The notes: generated by a model from the sequence alone, not told the origin. A stretch of DNA of 64,000 nucleotides from Streptomyces griseus (GCA_943330705.2 CALQIT020000004.1:1-64000), one strand, 5' to 3'. Shown: positions 24,938 through 34,489, numbered from the stretch's first letter. Translations and numbers: made by a program.

Positions 24938-25432
24938 TCAGTCCCTTATAAAGTGGCAAGTATAGCCGCCTGGATTTTTTTCAAGGTAGTTTTGGTGGTA
25001 TTCTTCGGCAGGATAGAAGCTCAATGCAGGTGTTATTTCCGTAACTAACGGTTTTTTCCATTTTCCAGATTGTTCGACTTCAGTAAAAATTTGCTGGGCA
25101 ATTTTTTTCTGTTCGAGGCTATGAAAAAAGATTGCCGATCGGTACTGGCTGCCAAGATCATTTCCCTGCTGATTGATGGTTGTTGGATTATGCATGCGAA
25201 AGAAAAATCTTAAAATTTCTTCGTATTTTAATTTTGTTTCATCGAATTCAATTTCAATGGATTCAGCGTGGCCTGTTTTGCCCGTGCTAACGTCTTTATA
25301 AGTCGGGTTTTCAGTTGTTCCACCGGTATAGCCGACCGTGGTCCGAATAATTCCATCCATTTTCCTGATTAGATCTTCCATACCCCAAAAGCAGCCTCCG
25401 GCCAGCGTAGCCGTCATTTCGGTAGCCGTCAT
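24938..25432 (-). CDS. msrA: Peptide methionine-S-sulfoxide reductase
   Basis: The 164-residue enzyme repairs methionine S-sulfoxide in proteins. GGCFWGMED holds the catalytic cysteine, and TTVGYTGG, the GHAESIEIEF strand and NPTTINQQGNDLGSQYRS match the MsrA family throughout. The length is that of compact one-domain MsrA proteins, with no fused MsrB and no signal peptide, so it acts in the cytoplasm. Its ATG overlaps the stop of the upstream agmatinase-family gene by four bases. Confidence 0.96.
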   Translation of the reverse strand: MTATEMTATLAGGCFWGMEDLIRKMDGIIRTTVGYTGGTTENPTYKDVSTGKTGHAESIEIEFDETKLKYEEILRFFFRMHNPTTINQQGNDLGSQYRSAIFFHSLEQKKIAQQIFTEVEQSGKWKKPLVTEITPALSFYPAEEYHQNYLEKNPGGYTCHFIRD

Positions 25433-26466
25433 TTCAGCTCACTCATGGCGATGCAAAGTTGAAATAACAATCGCGCCCCCACATTGCCGTCCCACTGATC
25501 ACCATCGGGGCCCGGAGCCACTTCAACCAAATCAGCACCAACAATTTTTCGCCCCGAGCGGCGAACCGATTGAATGAGATATGTGGCCTGGGCGAATTCA
25601 AGACCACCTGCCACTGGAGTCCCCGTGTTTGGACAAAGTTTTGGATCTAGGCCATCAATATCAAAGCTAATATATACATTCTGGCTAAGCTGAGAAATCA
25701 TTTCATCACAGACTTGGTGCCAATTGCGCCCGTTAAAGGCGGCCTCTTTTAGGTCCCAATCAAAATAAGTTTTTATCCGGTCGTCACTTCCAATGAACTC
25801 AATCTCTGTGGGTGAAACATCGCGAATTCCGACTTGCACAAGTTTTTGGATATTTTTTAACTTCATAACATTAAACATGATCGAGGCATGCGAGTGTTCA
25901 AAACCCTCGTAGGCATTGCGAAGATCCGCATGGGCATCAAAGTGTAAAACACTGAGATCAGAAAATTTTTCGCTGTAGGCCTGAATTGGACCAAAACTGA
26001 CCGAGTGGTCGCCACCCACTGTCATTATTTTCTTTCCCTGACTGAGCCATTTTTTGGTTTGCTCGTAGGATATTTTCTGCAATTTTCTATTTTCTGAATT
26101 TGTAGACATTAGAATTTCTTGCATCGCGGGTGATGAGCTGAGGTCTCCGCCGGACTCAAGAAATCCAATATATTTTTCGCTTTGGGTGCGGGCTTGCTGG
26201 CTGTGATTCAACAAATCCTTTGGAAATGCCAAGGTCGCAATTTTCATTTTCCAAGCATCATTTAAAAATGGAGTATAAAAGTCGACTTGGTAGGAGGCCT
26301 CTAGGATCGCCTGCGGTCCCAAACGAGTTCCCGGACGGTATGAGGTCGTCACGTCCCACGGAAGCGATTGAATCAAAATTTCAGACTGTTCTGCCGAGCA
26401 ATCCAGACCAAAAAAAGATCCATTTTTAAGAGCAACGCCACTTGGGTCAAAATCTAAATCTGCCAT
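25429..26466 (-). CDS. Agmatinase/arginase (ureohydrolase) family enzyme
   Basis: From ATG 26466 the protein has 345 residues. Metal-ligand motifs of ureohydrolases are all present: GGDHSVSFG, HFDAHADLR, and SFDIDGLDP, with EVAPGPDGD near the end. These bind two Mn ions that hydrolyse a guanidino group, as in agmatine to putrescine plus urea. Arginase, agmatinase or formiminoglutamase activity cannot be separated by motifs alone; agmatinase is favoured. GGTAGG seven bases before ATG 26466 supports this start over ATG 26490. The gene overlaps msrA downstream. Confidence 0.88.
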   Translation of the reverse strand: MADLDFDPSGVALKNGSFFGLDCSAEQSEILIQSLPWDVTTSYRPGTRLGPQAILEASYQVDFYTPFLNDAWKMKIATLAFPKDLLNHSQQARTQSEKYIGFLESGGDLSSSPAMQEILMSTNSENRKLQKISYEQTKKWLSQGKKIMTVGGDHSVSFGPIQAYSEKFSDLSVLHFDAHADLRNAYEGFEHSHASIMFNVMKLKNIQKLVQVGIRDVSPTEIEFIGSDDRIKTYFDWDLKEAAFNGRNWHQVCDEMISQLSQNVYISFDIDGLDPKLCPNTGTPVAGGLEFAQATYLIQSVRRSGRKIVGADLVEVAPGPDGDQWDGNVGARLLFQLCIAMSELK

Positions 26467-26550
26467 CGAGTTACCTACCAATGCTTTCATCTAGCTAATG
26501 CAATTTAAGCATCGAAGCAAGGTGCTTGTTGAAGCACAGGCAGGTAAGAC

Positions 26551-26838
26551 TTAGTGCTTTTTATGTTTATGCTTTTTCTTGCCAGAGCTTGCTGAAGCAA
26601 CTTTTCGCTTTTTGTCATGCTTAGTTATCTTTTTGGCCTTCTTTTTCTTCTTTTTCACTTTCTTTTTTGCTGAAGCAACCTCACGGTCCGCTTTATTCAC
26701 TTTGTGATGAGAGCTCTTTTTATGAACTTTTCCATGATGCGATTTGGCGGCGTTTTTGCCATGTTTCTTTTTCCCTGCAGCATCCGCAAATAGACTGAGT
26801 GTAAAAACTAGTAAGAATGTTAGTAAACCCTTCATCAT
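26551..26838 (-). CDS. Exported lysine- and histidine-rich small basic protein
   Basis: The 95-residue product has a clear signal peptide (MMKGLLTFLLVFTLSLFADA) and then about 75 residues of almost only Lys, His, Ala, Ser and Arg, including runs KKKVKKKKKKAKK and KKKHKHKKH. GGGAGG precedes the ATG. No fold is expected. It could bind nucleic acid, lipopolysaccharide or peptidoglycan anions outside the cytoplasm, or metal through its histidines; none of these is proven. Similar low-complexity proteins arise easily, so homology would be hard to show. Three 11-bp tandem repeats lie just upstream. Confidence 0.65.
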   Translation of the reverse strand: MMKGLLTFLLVFTLSLFADAAGKKKHGKNAAKSHHGKVHKKSSHHKVNKADREVASAKKKVKKKKKKAKKITKHDKKRKVASASSGKKKHKHKKH

Positions 26839-26870
26839 AGATACCTCCCTTTCGAAATATGGAAAGACCG

Positions 26871-26903
26871 CTATGGTCTGACTATGGTCTGACTATGGCC
26901 TGT
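26871..26903. repeat. Three tandem 11-bp repeats upstream of the lysine-rich protein gene
   Basis: CTATGGTCTGA occurs at 26871-26881 and 26882-26892, with a third copy carrying changes at 26893-26903. The array lies 33-65 bases upstream of the minus-strand start codon, in its leader or promoter, and could be an array of regulator sites. Confidence 0.6.
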
Positions 26904-27316
26904 GATGACTTCAATTTCTATTCGGGGTTTTTTTGACAGGACTTAAGGTTTGAAGGCATTATATTTGCCATTCTTAAGATAATATCATGCGCTATACTGG
27001 TGAATCTGTGCAAGAACTCTGGTCGTTAGTCTAGACCTAAAATTTCGATTATTACTTCGTAAGTGTTGATTATTGTTAAATATAGTTTCAATTTTTGCGA
27101 TTTTTTATGACAGTTAAACTATGTTTGCGCGACTCAGGGATTCGGTGGGAAGAAATGTAAAATTCTCTCGGTTGAGTCAGCTTAGGCCGGCAATTGCCGC
27201 TTTTTTAACAGCCCCAACAACCAGACGCCACAAGATCTTGTATGGTGGCGTTTTGTCAGAATTATTGTGGCACAGAATTCGCTAATCGATCCCTATCTAG
27301 CGTATAGGAAAAATCA
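26904..27316. other. Intergenic region with plus-strand terminator-like hairpins
   Basis: No protein gene of supportable length is seen. The region is AT-rich up to about 27110. Two hairpins followed by T-runs lie at about 27188-27207 (CGGCAATTGCCG then CTTTTTT) and 27225-27256. No plus-strand protein gene precedes them for over 900 bases. They may end a small RNA or attenuate the outer-membrane protein operon that starts at 27317. Confidence 0.4.
27225..27256 (+). terminator. Terminator-like hairpin upstream of the outer-membrane protein gene
   Basis: ACGCCAC (27225-27231) pairs with GTGGCGT (27245-27251) around a loop containing AAGATCTT, followed by TTTTG. The stem is GC-rich but the T-run is short. 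Confidence 0.5.
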
Positions 27317-28558
27317 GTGGCCAAAATGACCCTTCTTCAAATTTTACTGACTCTGCTGACTTTTGCGGTTTTGCAAAAGCTTTCGGCCATGGATTCGACG
27401 GATCTCTTGCCACAGCGAGTGCATAGTCCGCAACTTCGCTATGGCGTGGTTTCTGCTGCCCAGGACCGTTACGATTCTAAGGGGCGCTTGCTGTCATTAA
27501 GCGACCTTCATGCCATTGAGTTGGATGTCGCAGCTTTGAAAAGCATTGAGCCCCAGATCAGTGACTTGGTTACCGCCTTGAATTCACTTGGTTCCGGCCA
27601 ACTCGGTGACAAGCTCAGTCTAGGCCAACTGCGGTTCGAAACGGCTCCCACAATCAAGTTCCAGGTCGTTGCTTTTGGCTTGGGAATAAGTCCGAAATGG
27701 ACCTTCGGAATTGGCATTCCATTTATCGACTACGAGAATAAAATCTCAATCCGTGAGCAAGGCTCAAATATCGAAACATACAAGCGCGAATTCGGGGGCC
27801 TGTCGCCAGCTTTAGACCAAGCTTTGGGTCGCCTTTCGGTAAGTCTGCCCGAGGCCGCTCAAAGCGAACTGCAAAAAAAAGGCTACAAGCCGCTTGAAAG
27901 CCGACGCGACCGATTTGCTGGGGATCTGCAGATTCAAAGTCTGTATGAAGTTTCACGCACTGCAGATCGTGCACTACTTTACAAAGCGGTTTTGAATTTG
28001 CCAACTGGTCCCCAGGATGATCCAGATGATCTTGCCGACCTGGATGTGTTTGGCGAAACAGCTGTTGAAAATCATCTCCTTGCCTCGCAACAGTTGGGTG
28101 GTCTGGGTGGTCGCTGGTCGCTCAGTGGTCGGGCTGGCTACCGTTACAATTTGCCTGATCGTCCGACAAAAAGAGTTCCTATTAGCAACGAAACTTTGCC
28201 AGGACCCGAAACAAAAGAGCAAGTTCAACGCCAGATTAGTGGCACTGCAATACTCGGAAGCTCGCTGGCCAGACAGCTGAGTAAATCCTGGAGCGTCGCT
28301 GTAGGCTATGAGTACCGCACTAAGGATCAAGATCGCTATAGCGGGCAGCGCAATGCAAACTACAATTCGCTAGCAGCTGAGTCGGACTCGACTTCGCAAA
28401 AATCAAGGTTTGAAGTTTCATATAGTTCTGTGAAATCATACCTTGATCGGCAAGCTGTTCTTCCCGCACAATTTTCCATGGAAATTTCGGACACGTTTGC
28501 CGGAAAAAACACGCCCCGACAGCTTTTGACTGAGCTCACCCTGATGATGTTCTACTAG
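27317..28558 (+). CDS. Predicted outer-membrane beta-barrel protein
   Basis: The 413-residue protein has an N-terminal signal peptide and then alternating hydrophobic strands (APTIKFQVVAFGLGI, KWTFGIGIPFIDYE, KSWSVAVGYEYRTK) ending in a C-terminal aromatic residue (LTLMMFY), the hallmark for BAM-dependent insertion of outer-membrane barrels. GTG 27317 is used, with TAGGAA seven bases upstream. It is followed after 12 bases by a large lipoprotein gene, so the two likely form a unit in the outer membrane. Substrate or role unknown. Confidence 0.7.
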   Translation: MAKMTLLQILLTLLTFAVLQKLSAMDSTDLLPQRVHSPQLRYGVVSAAQDRYDSKGRLLSLSDLHAIELDVAALKSIEPQISDLVTALNSLGSGQLGDKLSLGQLRFETAPTIKFQVVAFGLGISPKWTFGIGIPFIDYENKISIREQGSNIETYKREFGGLSPALDQALGRLSVSLPEAAQSELQKKGYKPLESRRDRFAGDLQIQSLYEVSRTADRALLYKAVLNLPTGPQDDPDDLADLDVFGETAVENHLLASQQLGGLGGRWSLSGRAGYRYNLPDRPTKRVPISNETLPGPETKEQVQRQISGTAILGSSLARQLSKSWSVAVGYEYRTKDQDRYSGQRNANYNSLAAESDSTSQKSRFEVSYSSVKSYLDRQAVLPAQFSMEISDTFAGKNTPRQLLTELTLMMFY

Positions 28559-28570
28559 GAGAATGCAAGT

Positions 28571-31165
28571 ATGAAAAAATTGAAATTTATTTTTACTTTT
28601 TTATTTCTTGCAACCGGACTTGCCATCAGCAACGGATGTGCCCCTAAAAAAGAAAATCGCGATTTTAAAGATACAAGATTTGAAATTCAACCCCGACAGC
28701 AAGATACCGCTTTAGATCTGACCTTGTTAAAGTCTGCGACGGCTTTAAGTCTAAAAATTCCAGATATCATTCTATCAAGCGATCTATTGGCGCTGGCCGA
28801 ACAGGCTATTCTTCTTGGCGAATCCAATGATCGTTCCGATATTCGAAAATTTGGAACTGATATTGTTGATTCATTTTATGGAAACCCTAACAACACCTCG
28901 CAGGTCCAATTTTCCCAAAGCCCCTACTTGCAAGCCGCTGTTGGTGAAACCGAGGGCTATGTCCGGACCGAGATTAAGAATGGATTTGTCCTTCTTCAAC
29001 AGTCGCAGGACAAAATTTTAAGCTATCTTCGTCAGTCGGCTGAAAATTACCCATGGCCACTCAATCCTGTGCCAATGCGTGAGGCCTACAGCTTTCTTAA
29101 AGTCTACTTAGAGACTTTTCAAAGATGGGTAAATACCAGCGACCTTGATCCAAGGGTTCAAGAGGCCTTTGCTATTGAACTGCGCAATCAAGTGGCCGTA
29201 TTGGATGATCTGCTGCCACGACAAATTGAAAAAATCGAAAAAGCAACCGACCTTAGGGGTGTCCTTGTCCCCCTGAAAGAAACAATTCAGAAACTCGGTT
29301 TTGTCTTGGATGATAAACAGGAAGAATCCTTAAGATGGGGACTCTTGGTTGACAAAAAACTAAAGGACATCCAAACATCAAACGATGCCTTGTCGCTACT
29401 GGTTTTTATTTGGAAAGAACTTTCTCCTTCAGACCAGGAAAAAGTATTTTCGCCAATGCCCGAATTCCATGATTTCTTGCTCAAGCGAAAGCCAAGACAA
29501 ATCGAGTGCTTGATTTCTGGCCTGTGTGTAAGCCCCTACCTTGAGCTTGCTAAAACTTTTAGAATTTTTCCAGCGATTAAAAAATATGGCATTGAAAAAT
29601 TGAAAAAAGAAATCACCGCGGCCGCTTACAAAGAGGCCATTGAGCAGATTTCTATTCAGGTCAAAAATCTAGTGCGGGGACTGCCAATCTTGATTTCACA
29701 AAAGGTCACCGCGAGCTTCGATGAACAACGATTGATCCTTGGACGCATTGATATAGATTTTGTAAGTTTCATAAATAGCGCGGCTAGCAAGTGGGCCTAT
29801 GAAAATCTTGGCGGAAACCCACGCCTGCGTGGAGCAGAGGCCCCTCGAGTGCATTTGCAAATGACTGCAGATCACATTATCGTTGAAAACGCAGATCCCG
29901 GGCCAATTAAAGAGGTCTATGCGCAGTCCATTGGGGCCTCTTGGGCTGCCTTAGTTAGCTACTGGAATTCTCGGGAACAAGATCAAAGCTTAAGCGTTGA
30001 GTCACTGTCGCGATCTATTCTTGAGCAAATCAACAAACTACTTGCTGTGGGTGGCTTCAAAATGAAGGACGGCGAATTGTATCCGTCTTTTGCCACGACC
30101 GTTACTGGGGAAAATGCAGGGCAAACGCGTCTAGATTTAAGAGCGGTCTATAAAGCTAAAGAGGTCTTTGCGGTTCCCGACCGAGTACAGATTCACAGTG
30201 GCTTAAATAAAAAATATGGCGCCTTGGAGCTCAATGTCAGTGCAGATTCGCAGTCTGAAATGCTGCGTGGACTTAGCAAGATGATCTGCTTTCTACGCGA
30301 TTGGGAAACGAACTCCTACAACCGAACTCTGGGAAAAGTAATGGTGTCTGATTTGGATTTAGACATTCCTACCAAAGGTCTTAAACAAAAAATGTTTCCA
30401 AAAGAAACGATGTATACTTTGTCCGTTGCCAATGCTGCGGTAATTTTGACAAATATTGTTAAAGACCTATCGCCCGTATTTTTGCTTAATCCAGAAAGTA
30501 AGTTGGTTTGGGCGAATGAGTTTGGCAACGTCCAATTTGATAATGCAACGATGGCTGGAGTTGTCGACTTAGTGAATGGAAAGCGCACTGAAACAGTGAA
30601 TACAAAATCAGTGGCACGCTATATAATTGCTCTGGTCGCTTTTGTGAAAGCAACCGAAGGCTTGGAAAAAACATCAAGCTCGCTGTTGCAGGAAAAGGAT
30701 GCTGACGGAAAATCAAGCGTTTCCCAAATTATGGAGGCACGGCAAAAATTAAGACTTTTAGTTTTAGGACTTGCAAACTTTATAGCCCGACAGGTTACAT
30801 CTGAGGATGGTGGGGTTTACGGTCACTTTAATTTGCTCGATCGCAAAGCTTCAACCGGAATTCCCAGGGAACTTAGTGATCAGGTTTGGGCGATTAAGGC
30901 TTTGCTTGCAGCTCACGAATTGTTGGGCATGAGCCTATTCAAGGCAGCCGCCTTGGATACCTACTATTTTATGAACAAGAAGCTATACCGTGATTCGCTT
31001 GGCTTCTATTCAATTAACGACCAGCAAGTAGAGATCCCCGACATCATTGAACTTGGATACACGCTTACCACTCTTAGCGAAATCAAAGAATTACTGACTG
31101 GGGATAGTCGCAAACAAGCCATTTTTCTAATTTCAAGTTGGCTGAAGCCTTTGCGAAAAAATTAA
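28571..31165 (+). CDS. Large predicted lipoprotein paired with the outer-membrane protein
   Basis: This 864-residue protein starts with a signal peptide and an atypical lipobox ISNGC (Cys23). The remainder is mostly alpha-helical with long amphipathic stretches and no recognised catalytic motif; residues about 560-700 contain a beta-rich section. AGGAG before the ATG and a 12-base gap from the preceding outer-membrane protein gene indicate co-transcription. It is probably a periplasm-facing or surface lipoprotein that acts with that barrel. No family is recognised with confidence. Confidence 0.65.
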   Translation: MKKLKFIFTFLFLATGLAISNGCAPKKENRDFKDTRFEIQPRQQDTALDLTLLKSATALSLKIPDIILSSDLLALAEQAILLGESNDRSDIRKFGTDIVDSFYGNPNNTSQVQFSQSPYLQAAVGETEGYVRTEIKNGFVLLQQSQDKILSYLRQSAENYPWPLNPVPMREAYSFLKVYLETFQRWVNTSDLDPRVQEAFAIELRNQVAVLDDLLPRQIEKIEKATDLRGVLVPLKETIQKLGFVLDDKQEESLRWGLLVDKKLKDIQTSNDALSLLVFIWKELSPSDQEKVFSPMPEFHDFLLKRKPRQIECLISGLCVSPYLELAKTFRIFPAIKKYGIEKLKKEITAAAYKEAIEQISIQVKNLVRGLPILISQKVTASFDEQRLILGRIDIDFVSFINSAASKWAYENLGGNPRLRGAEAPRVHLQMTADHIIVENADPGPIKEVYAQSIGASWAALVSYWNSREQDQSLSVESLSRSILEQINKLLAVGGFKMKDGELYPSFATTVTGENAGQTRLDLRAVYKAKEVFAVPDRVQIHSGLNKKYGALELNVSADSQSEMLRGLSKMICFLRDWETNSYNRTLGKVMVSDLDLDIPTKGLKQKMFPKETMYTLSVANAAVILTNIVKDLSPVFLLNPESKLVWANEFGNVQFDNATMAGVVDLVNGKRTETVNTKSVARYIIALVAFVKATEGLEKTSSSLLQEKDADGKSSVSQIMEARQKLRLLVLGLANFIARQVTSEDGGVYGHFNLLDRKASTGIPRELSDQVWAIKALLAAHELLGMSLFKAAALDTYYFMNKKLYRDSLGFYSINDQQVEIPDIIELGYTLTTLSEIKELLTGDSRKQAIFLISSWLKPLRKN

Positions 31166-31181
31166 ATCCTGTATAAATTTA

Positions 31182-31832
31182 TTATGCACTCCAATAGACA
31201 GACCAGTGCTCAAAGTGAACAGGCTCTACCACCTGCGATAGCCACGGGTGGGAATAGCCGATCCACTGTCTGATATCGCGGCCACGCCCGATGACTCGTA
31301 TATTTCTTTTTTTTGCTATTTCTTTCAATCGCTCAAGCATGGCAAGAATATTTTTTCGGGTTCCAAAGTCATAGATAAAATAGGCTTCCGCCGTCATTAG
31401 CTCAAAATCCGCAGCGGCAATATCTGCTTGCTTAAGTATGCAATTTGCTAAATCTAGCTTTTCAAAAATACGTTGCCCCTCATTGGCTCTTTCCTGCACC
31501 AATTCATAGCCAACAAACTTAACTCGCGGCCTCAACATTCCTAATACAATACCCATGCGCCCGTAACCTGCCCCTAAATCCAGCCATGTTTCGCCATCCT
31601 GAGGGTCAAGCTGATCAATCATTTCACGAATCTCTGAATATGGAGTTTGCCATACCTGGGGGGATAGGTGGGACCAAATTTGCTGATCGTTAATTTTGAA
31701 ATCTGCCTGACGCGCTAAAAGCCTTTGCTCCACCTCAGAAATAGAAAATCCCAGTTGCTGGTCAATCTGCACCGACTGGGTCTTGGCTTCTTCGTAGTTT
31801 GCCGGAATCTTAAGCAACAGTTTTTTAATCAT
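31182..31832 (-). CDS. Class I SAM-dependent methyltransferase
   Basis: The 216-residue protein contains WLDLGAGYGRMGIVLG, the SAM-binding glycine loop, followed by FVGYELVQER (acidic loop end) and a AEAYFIYDFGT strand in the position of the family's motif III. N-terminal residues 1-70 are helical and may hold the substrate. It is related in layout to DUF-type methyltransferases acting on RNA or small molecules, but the substrate cannot be named. It is transcribed opposite to its neighbours and convergent with the lipoprotein gene, with no visible shared operon. Confidence 0.75.
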   Translation of the reverse strand: MIKKLLLKIPANYEEAKTQSVQIDQQLGFSISEVEQRLLARQADFKINDQQIWSHLSPQVWQTPYSEIREMIDQLDPQDGETWLDLGAGYGRMGIVLGMLRPRVKFVGYELVQERANEGQRIFEKLDLANCILKQADIAAADFELMTAEAYFIYDFGTRKNILAMLERLKEIAKKRNIRVIGRGRDIRQWIGYSHPWLSQVVEPVHFEHWSVYWSA

Positions 31833-32017
31833 AGGATCTTCATTTCACTATTTTCTGAGGATCCTGCCAACTCCTGAGTGAATACCTAACGAGGACGTAC
31901 GAGGGGGCGTCTTCATTTCACTAGACCAAAGCCCTATGTTGCAGAAAATATAGTCTACAATGTTTCTATCTTGGGCGGATACAATAGAGCAGTCGCAGCG
32001 AATAATTTGGAGACCCA

Positions 32018-34489
32018 ATGTCAGAAAAGTGGAAAGTTCATAAATTTGGTGGAACTAGTGTTCTTAATGCGGATCGCTTTCGAAATGTTTATAAAATTCT
32101 TACCGGACCGGCCCGCAGTGAATTCCAGGCCATCGTCGTTTCTGCAATGAAAGGGACAACGGATGATCTCATTCGTTGTGTCGAAATGGCCAAAGAGCAA
32201 AATGAAAACTACAAATCATTAATCGGTAAAATAGAAGAAAGGCACTGCAAGGAAATTTCTGACCTTTTAGACAAAGACCGAGCTCAATCGCTGAACCAAA
32301 TTATCAAAGCCGATATCGACGAATTGTTGCAAATTTTGCGGGGAGTATGGTTGGTCAAAAATGCCTCGGACCGAGTTGTGGATATGGTCTCGGGAATGGG
32401 CGAAGTTTGGTCAGCGCAAATTTTAAGCGCCTACTTTCAAAGTCAAGGCTGCGCTTGCCCATGGCTTGATGCCAGAAAAGTGCTAGTGGTAAACCATGCC
32501 GAGCAAAGAGTTGTCGTTGATTGGAAAACGTCTAAAACACGATTTGCAAATTGGATGAACGATAATCCAGCAAAGGTGGTAGCGATAACTGGTTTTGTTG
32601 CCGCAACCGAAGATGGCACAATAACCACCTTAGGACGAAATGGTAGCGATTTTTCAGGATCTATTTTCGGCGCACTTTTTGATTGTGACGAAGTTTTTAT
32701 TTGGACCGACGTCGATGGTGTTCTTTCAGCTGATCCAAGATTGGTTCCTGAAGCTGTAATTTTAAGTGAAATGTCCTACAGCGAAGTCACTGAGCTTGCC
32801 TATTTTGGCGCTAAGGTTGTACATCCGGCGACAATGGCTCCGGTTATTGCAAAAAAAATTCCGATTTGGATTAAAAATACTTTTAACCCAAGTGGCTCAG
32901 GAACAAAAATATTTCAGGATGCAAAGTCAGATCGGCCGGTAAAGGGTTTTTCAATCATCGACAAGATGAGCCTGGTTAATATCGAAGGCACCGGTATGGT
33001 GGGCGTGCCCGGAGTTGCCGAAAGGCTGTTTGGATCATTGCGCTCTGCCGGAGTTAGTGTGGTCTTGATTTCGCAAGCAAGCTCTGAACAATCAATTTGT
33101 TTTTCAATACCAGAAAATCAAGAAAATCGAGCCAAAGCCGCCGCAGAACAGGCCTTTTTCGCAGAAATTCAACAGGGACTAATCAACACCATACAGATCA
33201 CTAAAAATGTAAGTATTCTAGCTGCCGTCGGCGACAACATGGTTCACTCGCCAGGGGTTGCTGGAAAATTCTTTACAGCTCTTGGCCGCAGCGGCGTCAA
33301 CATCAGGGCCATTGCCCAAGGGTCCTCTGAGCGAAATATTTCAGCAGTGATCGACAGCAAGGACGCAATAAAAGCACTACGAACCGTGCATTCATCCTTT
33401 ATTTTACCACAACAGGTAATTTCGGTGGGCCTTATCGGACCAGGACTTATTGGTGGAGCTTTTCTAAGACAGTTAAACGAACAACTTCACGAGCTTAAGA
33501 ATAAGCGCAGCATAGAAATTCAAATTCGTGCAATCTCTGACTCTAAAAAGATGATTCTATCTGAGTCAGCAATCGATTTAAATTCTTGGCAAGAAATTCT
33601 TTCTAACAATTCCGAGCCCGTAGATCTTGATAAATTTTCCCAGCACATTAAATCTAGCCATATTCCCCACTGCGCTATTATTGAAGCCTCGGCGAGTTCA
33701 AAACTGACCCCCTTCTACCACCAATGGTTAGAGCAGGGAATTCACATTATTTCGCCAAATAAAAAAGCAAATACGGGAACCATGTTTGAATATCGCCAAA
33801 TCCGCGATGCAGCAAAAAAATCCAACAAACATTTTCTATATTCAACCAATGTCGGGGCCGGATTGCCGATTATTCAAACACTCAAGGACTTGTCGGCGAC
33901 CGGTGACGAGATCCTTATGATTCAAGGAATTCTAAGCGGAACCCTGTCATTTATTTTTAGTCAGTATAACGAAAGTACTGCTTTTTCAAAAATAGTAACA
34001 ACGGCCAAAGACCTAGGCTTTACCGAGCCCGACCCCCGAGAGGACCTTTCCGGCCAAGACGTGGCACGCAAATTTGTAATCCTAGCCAGGGAACTTGGGA
34101 TATCTATTGAAATTGATGAGGTTCAAGTTGAAAGTTTAGTTCCTAAAAATTTGCAGAATATTCCGCTTGCAGAATTTATGAGCCGGATTTCTGAACTTGA
34201 TGCTCCAATGCTATCACGCTTAAAATCTGCAAAAGCCACAGGTCAAATTCTGCGATTTGTTGGCACTATAGAAAAAAATGGAAAAGCAAAAGTGGCGCTT
34301 GAAAATCTACCCAGCAACCATAGTTTTGCAAACCTAACTGGGACCGACAACATCGTACTTTTTAAAACCAAGCGCTATTTTAACCAGCCACTAGTCATTC
34401 AAGGACCTGGTGCCGGGCCCGAGGTCACCGCCGCCGGGGTTTTTGCCGACCTGCTAAGGCTTTCTCAGTATCTGGGGGCAACCCCATGA
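32018..34489 (+). CDS. thrA: Bifunctional aspartokinase/homoserine dehydrogenase
   Basis: At 823 residues it is nearly the same length as E. coli ThrA. The aspartokinase domain begins with KFGGTSVLN; TLGRNGSDFSG and FIWTDVDGVLSADPR belong to the catalytic site. Two ACT-type regulatory segments follow (SLVNIEGTGMVGVPG and SILAAVGDNMVHSPG), through which threonine usually inhibits. The homoserine dehydrogenase domain has SVGLIGPGLIGG for NADP(H) and SPNKKANTG and TNVGAGLPII in the active site. It does the first and third steps from aspartate to threonine. GGAG seven bases before the ATG supports the start. First gene of thrABC. Confidence 0.97.
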   Translation: MSEKWKVHKFGGTSVLNADRFRNVYKILTGPARSEFQAIVVSAMKGTTDDLIRCVEMAKEQNENYKSLIGKIEERHCKEISDLLDKDRAQSLNQIIKADIDELLQILRGVWLVKNASDRVVDMVSGMGEVWSAQILSAYFQSQGCACPWLDARKVLVVNHAEQRVVVDWKTSKTRFANWMNDNPAKVVAITGFVAATEDGTITTLGRNGSDFSGSIFGALFDCDEVFIWTDVDGVLSADPRLVPEAVILSEMSYSEVTELAYFGAKVVHPATMAPVIAKKIPIWIKNTFNPSGSGTKIFQDAKSDRPVKGFSIIDKMSLVNIEGTGMVGVPGVAERLFGSLRSAGVSVVLISQASSEQSICFSIPENQENRAKAAAEQAFFAEIQQGLINTIQITKNVSILAAVGDNMVHSPGVAGKFFTALGRSGVNIRAIAQGSSERNISAVIDSKDAIKALRTVHSSFILPQQVISVGLIGPGLIGGAFLRQLNEQLHELKNKRSIEIQIRAISDSKKMILSESAIDLNSWQEILSNNSEPVDLDKFSQHIKSSHIPHCAIIEASASSKLTPFYHQWLEQGIHIISPNKKANTGTMFEYRQIRDAAKKSNKHFLYSTNVGAGLPIIQTLKDLSATGDEILMIQGILSGTLSFIFSQYNESTAFSKIVTTAKDLGFTEPDPREDLSGQDVARKFVILARELGISIEIDEVQVESLVPKNLQNIPLAEFMSRISELDAPMLSRLKSAKATGQILRFVGTIEKNGKAKVALENLPSNHSFANLTGTDNIVLFKTKRYFNQPLVIQGPGAGPEVTAAGVFADLLRLSQYLGATP

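Noticed and set aside
27186-27207. CGGCAATTGCCG palindrome as a strong terminator
   Set aside because: The stem is only four base pairs with a four-base loop, so it is kept only as part of the intergenic description.
31838-31922. Direct repeat TCTTCATTTCACTA upstream of thrA
   Set aside because: The two copies are only about 13 bases long, 70 bases apart in AT-rich DNA, and have no clear meaning.
31833-32017. Threonine/isoleucine attenuator ahead of thrA
   Set aside because: I looked for a leader peptide rich in Thr or Ile codons followed by a terminator hairpin and found none; two TACAAT boxes are present but without convincing -35 partners.
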